Source: Balamuthia mandrillaris (Eukaryota; Discosea; Longamoebia; Balamuthiidae). Taken from it: 64,000 bases of DNA. Shown piece by piece: positions 37,626 to 47,331 of the stretch; position 1 is the stretch's first letter, and every line of letters starts with the position of its first letter. Both the position numbers and the translations under genes were made by a program. Below the pieces are notes generated by a model. It saw only the letters and a program-made list of their open reading frames with translations, did no database searches and had not been told where the DNA came from. The DNA lies in assembly GCA_031835245.1 (NCBI GenBank), contig JAVKOQ010000277.1:1-64000 (forward strand). The letters are read 5' to 3'.

Positions 37626-37999
37626 TCCTCCTCTTCAGAAAAGCCCATTGCTTCTTCTGCTTCCTGATCTAAGAAAGGCTCAGCAGTTCGTCTTGTGTTG
37701 TTTCTCAACGCAAAAAGGTCATTAATCACGGAGGTTGAGGGTGGGGGTGCTTGTAAACAAAAGTTGTTAGCAAGAGCACTTAAAGGCAAAGAGCAACTAC
37801 CATTACCTTTTTTTTTTGGCTTCATCTGTTTTTCTAGTTCTTTCCATTTCCTTTGAATGGCGGCCACAGACCGAGATTTGCCAAAGTCCTTTGTCAACAT
37901 GGGACATGCTTTTTCCCAATCTCCGTTGAAGCTTTTGATGGCGTCACTCACAACTTTTAGTTCCTCTGCAGTCCATGTCTTGCCTCTTCCACTACTCAT
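37145..37999 (-). CDS. Harbinger-associated Myb/SANT protein, copy 2
   Basis: It is nearly the same as copy 1 (36053-37111) but on the other strand, starting at 37999 with 'MSSGRGKTWTAEELKVVS'. The SANT domain and linker are intact, the Glu run is longer and placed differently, and the C-terminal block is kept to 'QAKTFQFPLIFS', after which the frame diverges at the palindromic junction and ends. The terminal ~60 residues of copy 1 are therefore missing. It could still bind DNA. Confidence 0.78.
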
Positions 38000-38289
38000 T
38001 GTGTGCGTTTGTGTGTGCGTGCATGCATGCGTGCATGTGTGTGTATGGTCTCACTGTTTACAGACAAACAAAAAAAAACCTTCAAAAAGAACTTTCGCCA
38101 CCACGGCGATGCCCAACTCATCTTTTTTGCTTTCCTCCTTCCTCTTTTTCAGGTATAGAAATTTCGTAGAATGAAGATCGTTGCAGATTGTTTGCCAGAT
38201 TGGAGAGGATCATTACTAAGTTCATAAGTTCATTATTGAGGTCGCCAAAGTTTGTTAGTTTGAATGGTTGGTTTAGTTCTCAACTTGCA

Positions 38290-38333
38290 AACTTCAAACT
38301 TCAATCTGACGAATACCTGACGGAAACACAGTG
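38290..38333 (+). repeat. Single MITE arm left in the right Harbinger unit
   Basis: It matches the 51-bp arm at 35539-35589 with one change (GACGAATACC for GACGGATACC). Sequence then jumps straight to the transposase intron, so the deletion end lies at about 38334. Confidence 0.75.
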
Positions 38334-38456
38334 TTTTCTTCTTGTTTCTCCATTTTTTTCTTTCTTCTTTTCTTTTTCTCTTTACTGTCATTCTTCTTTC
38401 CTTGCTCTAATCTTTTTTCTTGTTTTTTCTTTTTCATTTTTTTTCTTTTTTTTTTT

Positions 38457-39014
38457 TTGCTTGTAAAGCACTTTGATCGGTGTCACGGCCAAGTTCTCCA
38501 CCGACCTTTAGTCACAGGCATCATAGACACTACAGAGTGTCCTGTTCAGCGTTCTATGAATGCCAACACTCAACGTACATTTTATTCTGGCAAAAAAAAG
38601 CAGCACACAGTCAAATACGAACTCGTGTGGGACTTGGCGACGGAGCTCTTTTCCTGGGTCAACGGCCCTTTTCCAGGTTCAGTACATGACCTCACAATTG
38701 CTCGTCAAGGTGTTCTCAATTACCTTTCCATTCGTGAGATCCTTTTAGGCGACCTTGCTGACCGAGGCGAGCCGAGTTTTTTTACTCCCATCAAGAGAGA
38801 GCGAGGACAAAGCTTGGGCGAGTTGGCTCAAGTGTTTAACCGGCTGTTGGGAGCAGAACGAGTGGAAGTGGAGAGGGCGATTCGTCGTCTAAAAGTTTTC
38901 AACTGCTTACATACCACTTGGCGTCACTCATTAGAGTTTCATTCTTCATGCTTTACCCTTATTGTTTGTATTGTAAACATTGATTTATGTTTTTTTCCTT
39001 TGACTCGCAAATAA
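38457..39014 (+). pseudogene. Harbinger transposase, copy 2 (5' half deleted)
   Basis: It carries the second exon only: 'HFDRCHGQVLHRPLVTGIID' through 'GSVHDLTIA', 'GDLADRGEPSFFTPIK' and 'GAERVEVERAIRRLK', to a stop at 39012-39014. The exon for the N-terminal ~110 residues (35057-35396 in copy 1) is absent. The catalytic triad residues remain but there is no start, so it is not expected to be functional. It differs from copy 1 at scattered positions. Confidence 0.85.
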
Positions 39015-39035
39015 ACCTTCGTTCCCTCAGGTCTA

Positions 39036-39109
39036 GTGTTTTAAACAAAATAAAAAACGTGTTTAAACTAAGCAGAACAAACTCTCGTTCCCTCAGGTCT
39101 AATGCCCCT
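39036..39109 (-). repeat. Second inverted copy of the Harbinger-end motif
   Basis: On the minus strand TAGACCTGAGGGAACGAGAG (ending at 39103) is followed by about 60 bp that align with 36957-37020. So the end motif GACCTGAGGGAAC occurs four times: 34278, 36959, 39022-39034 and 39090-39102. On the minus strand the frame reads 'LDLRE' twice, as 'VDLRE' in copy 1. Confidence 0.65.
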
Positions 39110-39127
39110 AAGGCGGCGCCAAGATCA
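39110..39127 (+). repeat. Fanzor copy 2 terminal inverted repeat, left
   Basis: AAGGCGGCGCCAAGATCA; 17 of 18 positions pair with 41600-41617. It contains the palindrome GGCGCC. Confidence 0.8.
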
Positions 39128-39278
39128 AGCCGATCAATGGGACAACGAAAATAAAGCAAAATTAGTAAAAGGAAAACAAAAACAGACAAAAAAATAACCC
39201 ACCTCCGGCGTGCCTAATCACGGCTTATCTTACGACTCGCTATAAGCAACGGTGCCGGCACCAAAGCAACCTTACCGC
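39128..39278 (-). ncRNA. Candidate Fanzor guide RNA (omega-RNA) region
   Basis: In TnpB and Fanzor systems the guide RNA overlaps or follows the 3' end of the nuclease gene and its guide part reads out of the element. This ~150-bp stretch lies between the stop codon (39279-39281) and the terminal repeat, has a GC-rich part (39205-39278) unlike the AT-rich remainder, and contains the 12-bp palindrome GGTGCCGGCACC at 39251-39262 and other short foldbacks. The position and composition are seen; the RNA itself is an inference. The missing counterpart in copy 1 prevents comparison. Confidence 0.4.
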
Positions 39279-41030
39279 CTACCGCCCCCTCACAGAGGAG
39301 GAGGAGGAGGTGGTAAGTGCTTGTAAAGTGAAAAAGCGGATCAAGATGTTTCGGGCGGCGTTGGCATCTCGATCGGCCTGGTAGCCACACTCGGGTTGGG
39401 GGCACCGAAAGGTCTTGTTTCCCCCCAACTGGTGGTGGACTTGGCCGCACTTGCCGCAGGTCTTGGAGGTGTATTCCTCATCGCAGAGGCAGACCGTACA
39501 GGACGGAAATTGCTGGGCCTTGTTGAGGAGCCTCTGCCTGAAGCGATAGTGGGACCAGGTGAGCATGGCTCTGGCCGTTCGCGAGCCAATGCGGCGGTGG
39601 CCTCGCCGCACCATCTGCTGGCTCCTGAACTCTGGCAGAAGGATGAGGGAGAAGTTCCTGACCAACCAAGACACGAGCTTCTTGTGGAGGTCATCCACCA
39701 GGTTGCGGATCCTCTGGCGAAGCCGAGCAGCGGCCCTTCGGAGACGGCGCCGTTGTCTGTGGTTGACCTTGGTGCCCTTACTCTGCATGCGATCCAGGCG
39801 GTGGCACAGCTTGCCTATCTCGTTGATGTCCGCTTTGCCCCACTCGGTGACCTCCCCGCAGCCGTTGTAGGTGGTCATGAATGTGCGCACTCCTGGATCC
39901 AAGGCGATGATGCCTGCCTCTCTCCTTCGGTGCTCACGGGCTTGGCTCTCGCCCATGAGCTTCAAAGGCTGAGGCACGCAGAGGTAGTAATGGCCCAGTC
40001 GAGTGTCCTTCACCAGACGAACGGCATAGAGCACCTCCGACGGAACTTTGTAGTTCTTGTCCCTCGCTTTGATTCGCGCCTCCCCGAAGAAGAGTTGGCG
40101 GATAGAGCTGTTGTGGTTCCACTCCCTGGCTTGGATGCTGAGAGACTGGCTCTTGTCCTTCCTACCACGGAACTTCATCTGGAATCCAGTCGTGCCTCTG
40201 CCCGCCGCCAAGCTGCTTTTCACGCCATTGAAGAAATCATCGACAGCGTCACTGCGAATGAATCGAGGAGTTTCCAACACCCACGCAAGGCTCTTGTTCT
40301 CTCCCTTGAAATTGCTGTTATTTAGGAATTTCTTCCTGACTTGTTCCTTCATCTCATCACGAGGCATTCCTTGATGTTCACGATGGAACTCCACGGCCTT
40401 GTTGTAGGTCCATCGTACTGTGCCGAACCACTTGGCCAACGTCTTCTTTTGTTCCGGGCGCGGATAAAGGCGGATCTTCTCCACTCGCCCCACTACCGGT
40501 TTCTCCTCTCCGTTCTTGCCTTTTTTGGTAAGCTGTACGGCTGGGCGAGACGGAACGAGTCCCTCGATGAGGCCTAACAAGCCTTTCTGGTTTTTCTCCT
40601 CTTCTTCCTTCTCCTTCTCCTTCTCCTTCTCCTTCTCCTCTTCCTCTTCCTCCTTCTTCTCCTTCTCCTTCTTCTTCTCCTCCTCCTCCAACACCTTTTC
40701 TCCGTTAGGAATGTGCTTGCAGGCGGTGAACCATCCTGAACCACAGGCAAAGGGTTCTTCCAAGCACAAGGCTTCCGGGCGTATTAATCTTCTCCCGATT
40801 AAGCTGGAAAACTGGTTCCAAAAGGGCTGGGCGGGTGCAGCCTGCGGCCTTCCACGCTTCTGTGCCCTTGCCTGAGGTGCCGCTGGGGCGTTTTCCGCTC
40901 TTCTTTTCCGAGTAGCAGTGGAAGTAGCAGAAGTAGTGGCGCGACCCCCTTCCTTGTGGACCTGACCGAAGTGGATGGCCAACCCGTGAGAGGTAGCAAA
41001 CTTTTTTCCGCACTGTGGGCAACTTGCCAT
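39279..41030 (-). CDS. Fanzor RNA-guided nuclease homologue with N-terminal C2H2 finger
   Basis: Fanzor proteins are eukaryotic TnpB relatives; characterised ones are RNA-guided DNA nucleases. This 583-residue protein starts at ATG 41030. Residues 4-25 form a classical C2H2 finger (C4, C7, H20, H25). Basic and Pro/Ala-rich sequence follows, then a Glu/Lys-rich linker (about 113-147). The TnpB-like core starts near 180 ('KIRLYP', 'TVRWTYNKAVEFH', 'FQMKFRGRKD'). The RuvC residues are D378 in 'GIIALDPGVRTF', E467 in 'LILLPEFRSQQM' and D555 in 'ADRDANAARN'. The zinc ribbon is C525-x2-C528 and C543-x4-C548. The gene has no introns, unlike its neighbours. Copy 1 is the broken sister. Activity is inferred from intact motifs only. 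Confidence 0.93.
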   Translation of the reverse strand: MASCPQCGKKFATSHGLAIHFGQVHKEGGRATTSATSTATRKRRAENAPAAPQARAQKRGRPQAAPAQPFWNQFSSLIGRRLIRPEALCLEEPFACGSGWFTACKHIPNGEKVLEEEEKKKEKEKKEEEEEEKEKEKEKEKEEEEKNQKGLLGLIEGLVPSRPAVQLTKKGKNGEEKPVVGRVEKIRLYPRPEQKKTLAKWFGTVRWTYNKAVEFHREHQGMPRDEMKEQVRKKFLNNSNFKGENKSLAWVLETPRFIRSDAVDDFFNGVKSSLAAGRGTTGFQMKFRGRKDKSQSLSIQAREWNHNSSIRQLFFGEARIKARDKNYKVPSEVLYAVRLVKDTRLGHYYLCVPQPLKLMGESQAREHRRREAGIIALDPGVRTFMTTYNGCGEVTEWGKADINEIGKLCHRLDRMQSKGTKVNHRQRRRLRRAAARLRQRIRNLVDDLHKKLVSWLVRNFSLILLPEFRSQQMVRRGHRRIGSRTARAMLTWSHYRFRQRLLNKAQQFPSCTVCLCDEEYTSKTCGKCGQVHHQLGGNKTFRCPQPECGYQADRDANAARNILIRFFTLQALTTSSSSSVRGR

Positions 41031-41599
41031 TCAGGCCAGCTTCCAGCAGCGTTGTGGAAGAGGCACACAGAGGTTCGTGATGCTGTTCTTTTTTAAACAA
41101 AAGAAATCATTAGTGAGTGGTTGGTAACAATTTTTTTTTCCATCATCAAAAAATGTAGTGAGTGAGCAGAGAAAAAAGAACGCTACCTTTTCAATCGGAG
41201 CAGTGCCCCTGCCTGCGGCTGAACCGCTTCGGTTTCCACCTCTGCCTCCTTCCGCTGGTTTCCTCCTTGTGTAGTAGGAGCATAGCAATCAGAAATACGG
41301 TGGTGCGTGGAGCTTCGTGGATGTGTGTGTCTGTGTGTTTACTTTTGAAAAGAAAGAAATGAAAAGAAAAGAAGAGAAGAGAAGAAAAGAAAACGAGTAG
41401 CAGAAAAGTGTCAAGGCGAATGACGAGTACCAAAAGTTTATTGGCGGCAGCAGCAGCATGAGCATCCATTCCGTACACCCCACCCTACCACTTTGCCTTC
41501 AGAGACGTGGGAGAAGGAAGGGTTGTTTTGGCGGGAAACATGCTCATTGGCCCAAAAGACTAATGTCGTGATTTCTTTTTTCGTTGTCCTTAGATCTTA
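41031..41599 (-). promoter_or_regulatory. Fanzor 5' region, probably promoter and spliced leader exon
   Basis: About 570 bp upstream of the start, conserved in both copies. It has a long pyrimidine-rich stretch (about 41340-41410 on the coding strand) and a probable small intron between about 41186 and 41095 (donor after 'ATTGAAAAG', acceptor after a T/A run). The joined leader has a short frame ending at the nuclease ATG. Promoter function is inferred from conservation. Confidence 0.4.
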
Positions 41600-41617
41600 T
41601 GATCTTTGCGCCGCCTT
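41600..41617 (-). repeat. Fanzor copy 2 terminal inverted repeat, right
   Basis: TGATCTTTGCGCCGCCTT; pairs with 39110-39127. Next to it, AGATCTTATGATC (41592-41604) also starts the similarity in copy 1 (19923-19935), reading the same way on the plus strand although the two elements are in opposite orientation. Confidence 0.78.
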
Positions 41618-41713
41618 ACAAATGCCCCTGTTGCTTTTAGCGGCGACCACTACCATTGCGCGTTGACCAAGAACGTAGATCGCTGCTTCTTTTATTATGG
41701 ATGATAGCAAGTA

Positions 41714-44700
41714 TCATGTTTGTTCCAGTTTGTTGCGACAGCGACAGGAATACAATTGGCTTGGAATATCCGTGGGACATAGGTTCGTGCATTCACTGAA
41801 TGCTGCAAGAGCACCACTGATGTCTCCCCTTTCAAAAAGTGCCAGCCCTGAATTGTAGAGAGGCAGTATCTTCTCTTTGGCCTGCCGCACATCCTCTCTA
41901 TCTCCATTCAGCACCTCGTAAATTTTGCAAGAGGAGCTTTTGCCCTTCACTGTCACGTTGTCTACAAATCTTATTGTGAACTCTTCCTCGCCCACTTCCT
42001 TCATTGCTTCTTTCGTATGTTCTGATGGATTAAAAGTCACACAAGTTAGTAAACTCACAAATGAAAGTTCTTGCGAGAATGGTGATGGAGGCGGGGCGCC
42101 CACCGCCCTTCACCATATCCCCATTAACTCTTCTCACTGTTTTGGAAATAGAGGGGAAATTTCACACCTGTAATCAATATGCGAGCACCATACTGTTTGC
42201 ACAGAGACTCTGTCCTAGAGGCCAGGTTCACGGCATCTCCCAACACAGTGGGCTCCATTCTAGTTTCAGTCCCCACCACTATCAGAGAAAAAAGAAAGCA
42301 ACAACAAGAAAGAAGCAGAGGAGCCAACCACAACCACAACCACAACAACCACAACCACAAGCACAGGTCAGTCAAAATGTTATGCTACAACAGGTGGTAC
42401 AAGGAAGGAGGTCACCGACCACCCATGATAGCTTTGCCAGTGTTAATGCCTATGCCAGTCTCCACGATTTGGAAGCCGGTGTCGTTTCGAAAATCAAGAG
42501 CCAGGAGCATTGTGACAGCTGCGCGAACTGCAGCCACCGCTTGTTGTTGTCCATCCTGCTGCGCAAATATTGCCATAATAGCATCGCCAATAAATTTATC
42601 CACAAAGCCGCCTTGTTTCGGATGTGAGTGTTAGGGTTTCGATCTTTTTTTTTTGCGGCAAGACAGCACATACCTTCGCCCACAATGGCAGGTAAAGCAA
42701 ATGCCAGATACGTATTTAAGAATTCCATCACTTGATTGACATACATTCTCTCTGTGATGCTGGTGAAATTGCGAATATCTGAAAACATAATCGTAATTGA
42801 TTTACAGACAGCATCCCCTAATTCAACACTTTCTACACCACCAGGGGCAATAAGGTCCTGTTGTGATTGGTTAAAAATTAATAAATGGTGCAGTGCTAGG
42901 TTAGGCTCTTACTTACCTGGTACTCTCTAGGAATAAATGCACCTAGTATCTTCTCCATCTGTGCCAAGCGGTAGTTGTTCATGATACTTGCTTTAGCTGT
43001 TGCTGGGCCTGAAGGGACCAACGTCGAAAGAGCAGTCAATTTGGCATCCCCTTTCTCGTGGATAATTTCACGCGAAGGGCCGAGAGAAGTGCTTAGTTCT
43101 CTTTGGGAGATGAGCTCTTCCAGCAATGCACCAAGTACAAGCTTGTTGATAGGTTTGGCTAAATACTTGTCCCTGTCAATAAAAGAATTTTAAAAAGTGT
43201 TACCCACCAGCAATCCATTCATTAACAACAATGGAGGAAGGAGAATGTACACTCCAGCTTCCAGGCATTGGTGTCTTTCTTTATCTGATGGATCAGACGA
43301 AAAAACGACTATAGTTGTTCTGTAAGCAGAGGGAATCTCATGCCCTCGAATGAGTTTCGCTGTCTCAATAGCTCCAAGAGGTACTAATGCAGAGTCCTGC
43401 ATATTTTTGGTTTGTTTAGATTAGCACAAATAAATTTTGAGATTTTCAAGTTGGGAAAGAAGAACAAACCAAAAAGACAGCATCATAGCGGCTCATTTTA
43501 CATTGCTCCACTACTTTGAGTGAGAGATTCTTATCATGTGAGCTTTTTTTGACAGTACACGGTGAATGACCCAACCCTTCAACTAATCCTTGGAGGGTTT
43601 CCAAGGCCAAACGGTCTTCATCAGCAAGCAATATCTTCAGAGGAAATGCAGTAGAGCCAGAAGATGTTGCCGTCCAGCGCTCAGTTGGAAAAGGAGGAGT
43701 ATCAGAAGAGCCTTCTCCACGATCATGCTGTGGAGATTGCACCTCCTCGTGAACAGCCTCCAGAAGTTGGCGTTTTTTTATCTAAGAGATAGGCGAAGGG
43801 AGAAGAGGCACGCAATTAGCTCACTAAACACAAGCAATACAAAGCGAGGAATAGATACAGGTTTGATGAGGCATCGGCGAATGGATCGTGGCAGAGAACT
43901 AAAAAGAATTCTGTCGGACGGATGGATAAGGAGAAATATTGGCAAATGCTCGAAGGCTGCATCTGATTGAATGGTGGCGGCGACTTCCAACCCGTCTTCC
44001 GATCTCAGCTAAAATTAAGCCAAGGGTTAAATGTCTGTTATTACAAAGAATTGAGATTAGGGAAAGGGATACATACATGGTAATCTAATATAAGTAAGTC
44101 AAAGCGGCTCCGAGTAGCTATCGATAGCTTCAATTCTCTAAGGCCTTGAACGCCATCAGGTGCGGTCTGAACTGTGCAACCATACTCCCGTAATAGCTGG
44201 GACAGGTAATTACTAGCTGCTTCATTATCATCCACAATCAATATCGCTCTATCTTTAAGGAAGCTGCTACCCCAACATTGGTCCTTATCTTGGTTCTCTT
44301 CAATTTGTATTTTTTGGTCGGACTGTAAAAGCAGAAAACAAATAAGTATTAAGGCGCAACTGTAAAGAAAGGTAAGTGAAAAAGTACCTTGGAGAACTTG
44401 CCTGTAAAGGTAACAGTAGTTCCTTGGCCCTCCTCACTGCGGATCTTTAACTCGCCACCAAGAGCAGACACAACGAGCTTCTTGCATAAAAGCAGGCCCA
44501 ATCCTGACCGACTGCCAAATAGAAAACATCAGTAGATTAAAAAGCACGGAACCATCCTACCTCGATTCGCTCGTTTACTAGTAATCACGTAAATGGGGTG
44601 TACCTTTTAGAAGAAGCTGGTGCAGAATGCTGAAGATCAAACAACGAAGCTAAGGCCTGCTTGCTCATGCCAGGACCGCTGTCAGTAACTGTAAAACGAA

Positions 44701-44884
44701 GCCAAATAGATGACGGTTCTTCTTTTGCCCACGGGGCCGTATTCGCTTCTTCCACCACAATCCTGACGTCTCCATGAGAAGAATATGTTATAGCGTTGCT
44801 CAGCAATTGGAGCAGGACTTGGCGCAGGGCGGCACTATTCTATTAGTTAACCCATGCAGCATTATTCCGAGAAGAGTGAGAAAG

Positions 44885-44919
<35 letters not shown>

Positions 44920-47150
44920 CATGAGAAAGATAAGTACCCCAAAACACACTTCAGGTACGCCTGCTCGTAGCTGATAAACAAGGTCCAAGTGGGTATAGTT
45001 CATGTGCGCTGCTGTATCCAGTAATTCCTCCAAGAACACCCGTAAATTAAATGCGGTGGCTTTAAAAGCATAGAAACCGAACGCAATCAGCAACAAAAGA
45101 AAACGGAAGTAAGGAGTAATGAGTAGGGCACCTTCTTTGCTTGGTGATTCCAGCTGTAATGCAACCGGCCAGACAGACGGATAGATGGATGGAATAGATT
45201 GGGAGCGTACGGGCAAGGGGGAAGGTTGGTAGTACATAAACGAATAGGTGGGTAGAATATCACAGTTAAGAATGAACCATACACAATAGTAGCCGTAAGG
45301 CAAACACTAACCTGAAGAATGCGTGCAGCGTCATTACAGGTATCGAGAGAGCTAATGGATGCTTCTCTTATAGCAGCCACGCGACTGACTTGTTCGCTTG
45401 TGAGCTCTGTTTCCAGAAGAGTATGGACGCTCTGCAGGACTTCGGGGTGAGTGTAGCCAGGTTATTTAGTTAGCAGTGATAAACAGTAGGTTGGTCAAAT
45501 CACCAACTCATTGCTTACCTGTATTGCTGCAGAGTTGCATGCGGGATGTAACAGCTGCCAACAGGTGAGCCTTTTCACAGAGGACAGCTTTCATTTGGGT
45601 GTTTTTCTTCCGCTCTGCTGAGAGAGCATTCCGCAATGAATCCATACGCTGATAGTTTTGTGGTAGGAGGAATAGGCCTTGTCCCCAGCATAATGTCCAA
45701 CTTATCAACAGCAGAGCAGACAAAATGTCACCAATGACCCACCACTGGCCAATCCATGCTGTCATCATCCACGACGGCAACAAACAAAAACCTGTCGCTG
45801 TTGCTGCAGTTGTTTCCCAAAACTTACTATCGCTGCCATAAAATGACTCCTTCACGTTCTTTTGTTTCCGCTCGGTAGTATTCTCTTTTTCTGCCCTTCC
45901 CTCGCTCTTCCCTTCTTCCTCTTCTTCCTCCTCCTCGATCTCTTCTCCTTGGAGATCTTCACTTTCCACTTCTTGTTCGAATTCCTCCATAAACTGTACG
46001 CGCATTGTTTCAGTCTTCATGTCCCCTATCATCTCTGGGCTCGCCCGTGTAAATTTGTGCCGCCGCTGTTCCGTATCTGAAAGAGAGGAATGTCGAAGGT
46101 GCAGCGCAACCAGCAGGGCAAAGAATACTGTGGAGCTGATCAGCAGTTCCCACCAAGAGGGCCAATGCTGAGTCGCTGTCTCGTCTACCTCTGGTACCGA
46201 AAAAAACAACAATCTGTACGAGTAGAACAGAAAGGCGAAGGCTCCACCAACGGCAACCATCAAGCTCAAATTCCTCCACTTTGCCTCCACATCGTCTTGG
46301 GAGCTACTTCCCTGTTCAAGGGTGTGTGCATGTGAGTGTTTTCATGAAAAAGCAGGCGTATGGTTTGGTCTACAAGTTGCTTCTTCCACACATTGCAAAC
46401 AAAAAAAAGAAGGGTGGGTGGTAGCTTGTGGCTCTAACCTCAGTATGTTTCTGTTGTGGAGAAGAGGCCCTGTTCCACAGCTCAAAGGCCTGGTAGCAAG
46501 CTACTCCCGCCAGTACTACCTAAACAAAGAAAGGCCACCACCACCGCACCACCACATAGGGTTAAAGTTGTTGGCAAGTCTTGGCTGAAACCCAAATCCA
46601 CAAAAGAAAGGAGAAGGGGCACCTGCCGCAAGCCGACCACCAGCAGAGGGTTGCTTTCTAGCCAAGTCAAGAGAGCTGAAAGGCCAGCCAACACGCACAC
46701 CACCCAAGACATGGTGGAATAGAGGGCCACAGAGCGGCACCAAGCCAAGTTGTGTTGTGCAGCATCAGCCAGCAGAAGCCTTGCAGGGAGGTGAGGCCTC
46801 TTGTGCTGCTGGTGGGCTGAGAGAGAGCTTGCGCTCTGTGGTTGATGCTGCAAAAGCTGCTTGGACCAAAGGCCCAGAGCCAGCCCCACGCTGCACACCA
46901 CGCCAGCCGCCACAGACACCATCAGCAGAGGGGGCACCAACGTGGTTGCTGTTTGTTGTGGTGCTCCCTCCGTGCAGCATAGGTTGTTGTTGTTGCTGCT
47001 GATGCCCTCCCACCGCTCCATCACGACCACCACCAACCCGGGTTCCTCCCCTCCAGACTTGCTGTCCCTATGTATTCGCGTTGCTGCCGCTTGGGGGAGG
47101 TCGATGATGGGGGGGGTTGTTGCCACCGCAATGACGTCATCGGAAATCAT
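41714..47150 (-). CDS. Membrane histidine-kinase-like / receiver / receiver / class III cyclase fusion (AcrA-like)
   Basis: The gene, read leftward from ATG 47150, encodes a multi-domain signalling protein. Several hydrophobic helices come first (for example near 46,600-46,900 and 46,150-46,280), then a Glu-rich cytoplasmic loop and more helices near 45,700-45,810. A dimerisation-like helix pair follows, in which the phosphoacceptor His is replaced ('AAVTSRMQL' where SHELR is expected). The ATPase domain keeps the N box '[10 protein letters not shown]', 'DSGPGM' and 'GLGL'. Receiver 1 has 'IVDDNEA', 'LLILDYH' and 'LIKPVS'; receiver 2 has 'LLADEDR', 'AVFLDSA' across an intron and 'LAKPIN'. The class III cyclase has '[16 protein letters not shown]', '[13 protein letters not shown]' and '[12 protein letters not shown]'; the Lys suggests ATP as substrate. 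A short TPR-like tail ends at 41714-41716. Order matches Dictyostelium AcrA and cyanobacterial CyaC. About 15 introns. Confidence 0.88.
44881..44914 (-). repeat. (GA)n / (TC)n microsatellite in an AcrA-like intron
   Basis: GA alternation on the plus strand, TC on the coding strand, near the 3' splice site that precedes the ATPase-domain exon. Confidence 0.9.
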
Positions 47151-47331
47151 GTCGTCATGATAGATCCCCTCACAAAAAAAAAAAAGTACCCCAACGCAAG
47201 CAAGCAAGCAAGCAAGCAAGCAAGAAGCAAGAAGCGGTGGTGGGTGGCGCCTGGCTCTGTTTGCTCGGACTTTTTTCTGCTCCTTGCTGTCCTGTGGTTT
47301 ATGCAACAAGAAGAACACGTGCTTCACCATT
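47151..47331. promoter_or_regulatory. Shared divergent promoter, AcrA-like / INTS6
   Basis: 181 bp separate the start codons. It contains a tandem (AAGC)n run at 47196-47228 and a short A run. A TGACGTCA (CRE-like) octamer lies just inside the AcrA-like frame (47132-47139). Confidence 0.5.

Larger units (their letters stand above)
34276..39035. mobile_element. Composite of two inverted PIF/Harbinger units
   Basis: The outer ends are inverted repeats: TAGACCTGAGGGAACGAAGG at 34276-34295 reads inward, and its reverse complement ends at 39035; identity continues through the 3' ends of both transposase genes. Each half carries a Harbinger transposase at the outside and a Myb/SANT gene pointing to the centre. 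The centre (about 36,820-37,240) is a nest of short inverted and direct repeats. The left half is the more complete. This is either a fused pair of insertions or a single element that underwent inverted duplication. Confidence 0.82.
39110..41617 (-). mobile_element. Fanzor element, copy 2 (apparently complete)
   Basis: AAGGCGGCGCCAAGATCA at 39110-39127 is matched by its reverse complement with one mismatch at 41600-41617, giving an 18-bp terminal inverted repeat and a 2,508-bp element. AATGCCCCT occurs directly outside both ends (39101-39109; 41621-41629, separated from the end by ACA), a probable target duplication. The element holds one intronless protein gene, about 570 bp of 5' sequence and about 170 bp of 3' sequence. 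It lies between the Harbinger composite and the 3' end of the AcrA-like gene. No transposase other than the Fanzor protein is encoded, so mobility would have needed another enzyme in trans. Confidence 0.85.

Noticed and set aside
38331-38460. Phe/Leu-rich 'membrane' N-terminus for the copy 2 transposase
   Set aside because: It is the pyrimidine-rich 3' part of the transposase intron, as shown by copy 1.
39396-40325. 309-codon plus-strand frame opposite the Fanzor gene
   Set aside because: It is the antisense shadow of the GC-rich Fanzor coding region; the same shadow appears opposite copy 1 and carries no known motif.
34276-41617. A single large mobile element containing both Harbinger and Fanzor genes
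   Set aside because: Each has its own inverted ends (34276/39035 and 39110/41617). The shared 34199/39135 block keeps the idea open as a question, but it is not enough to call one unit.
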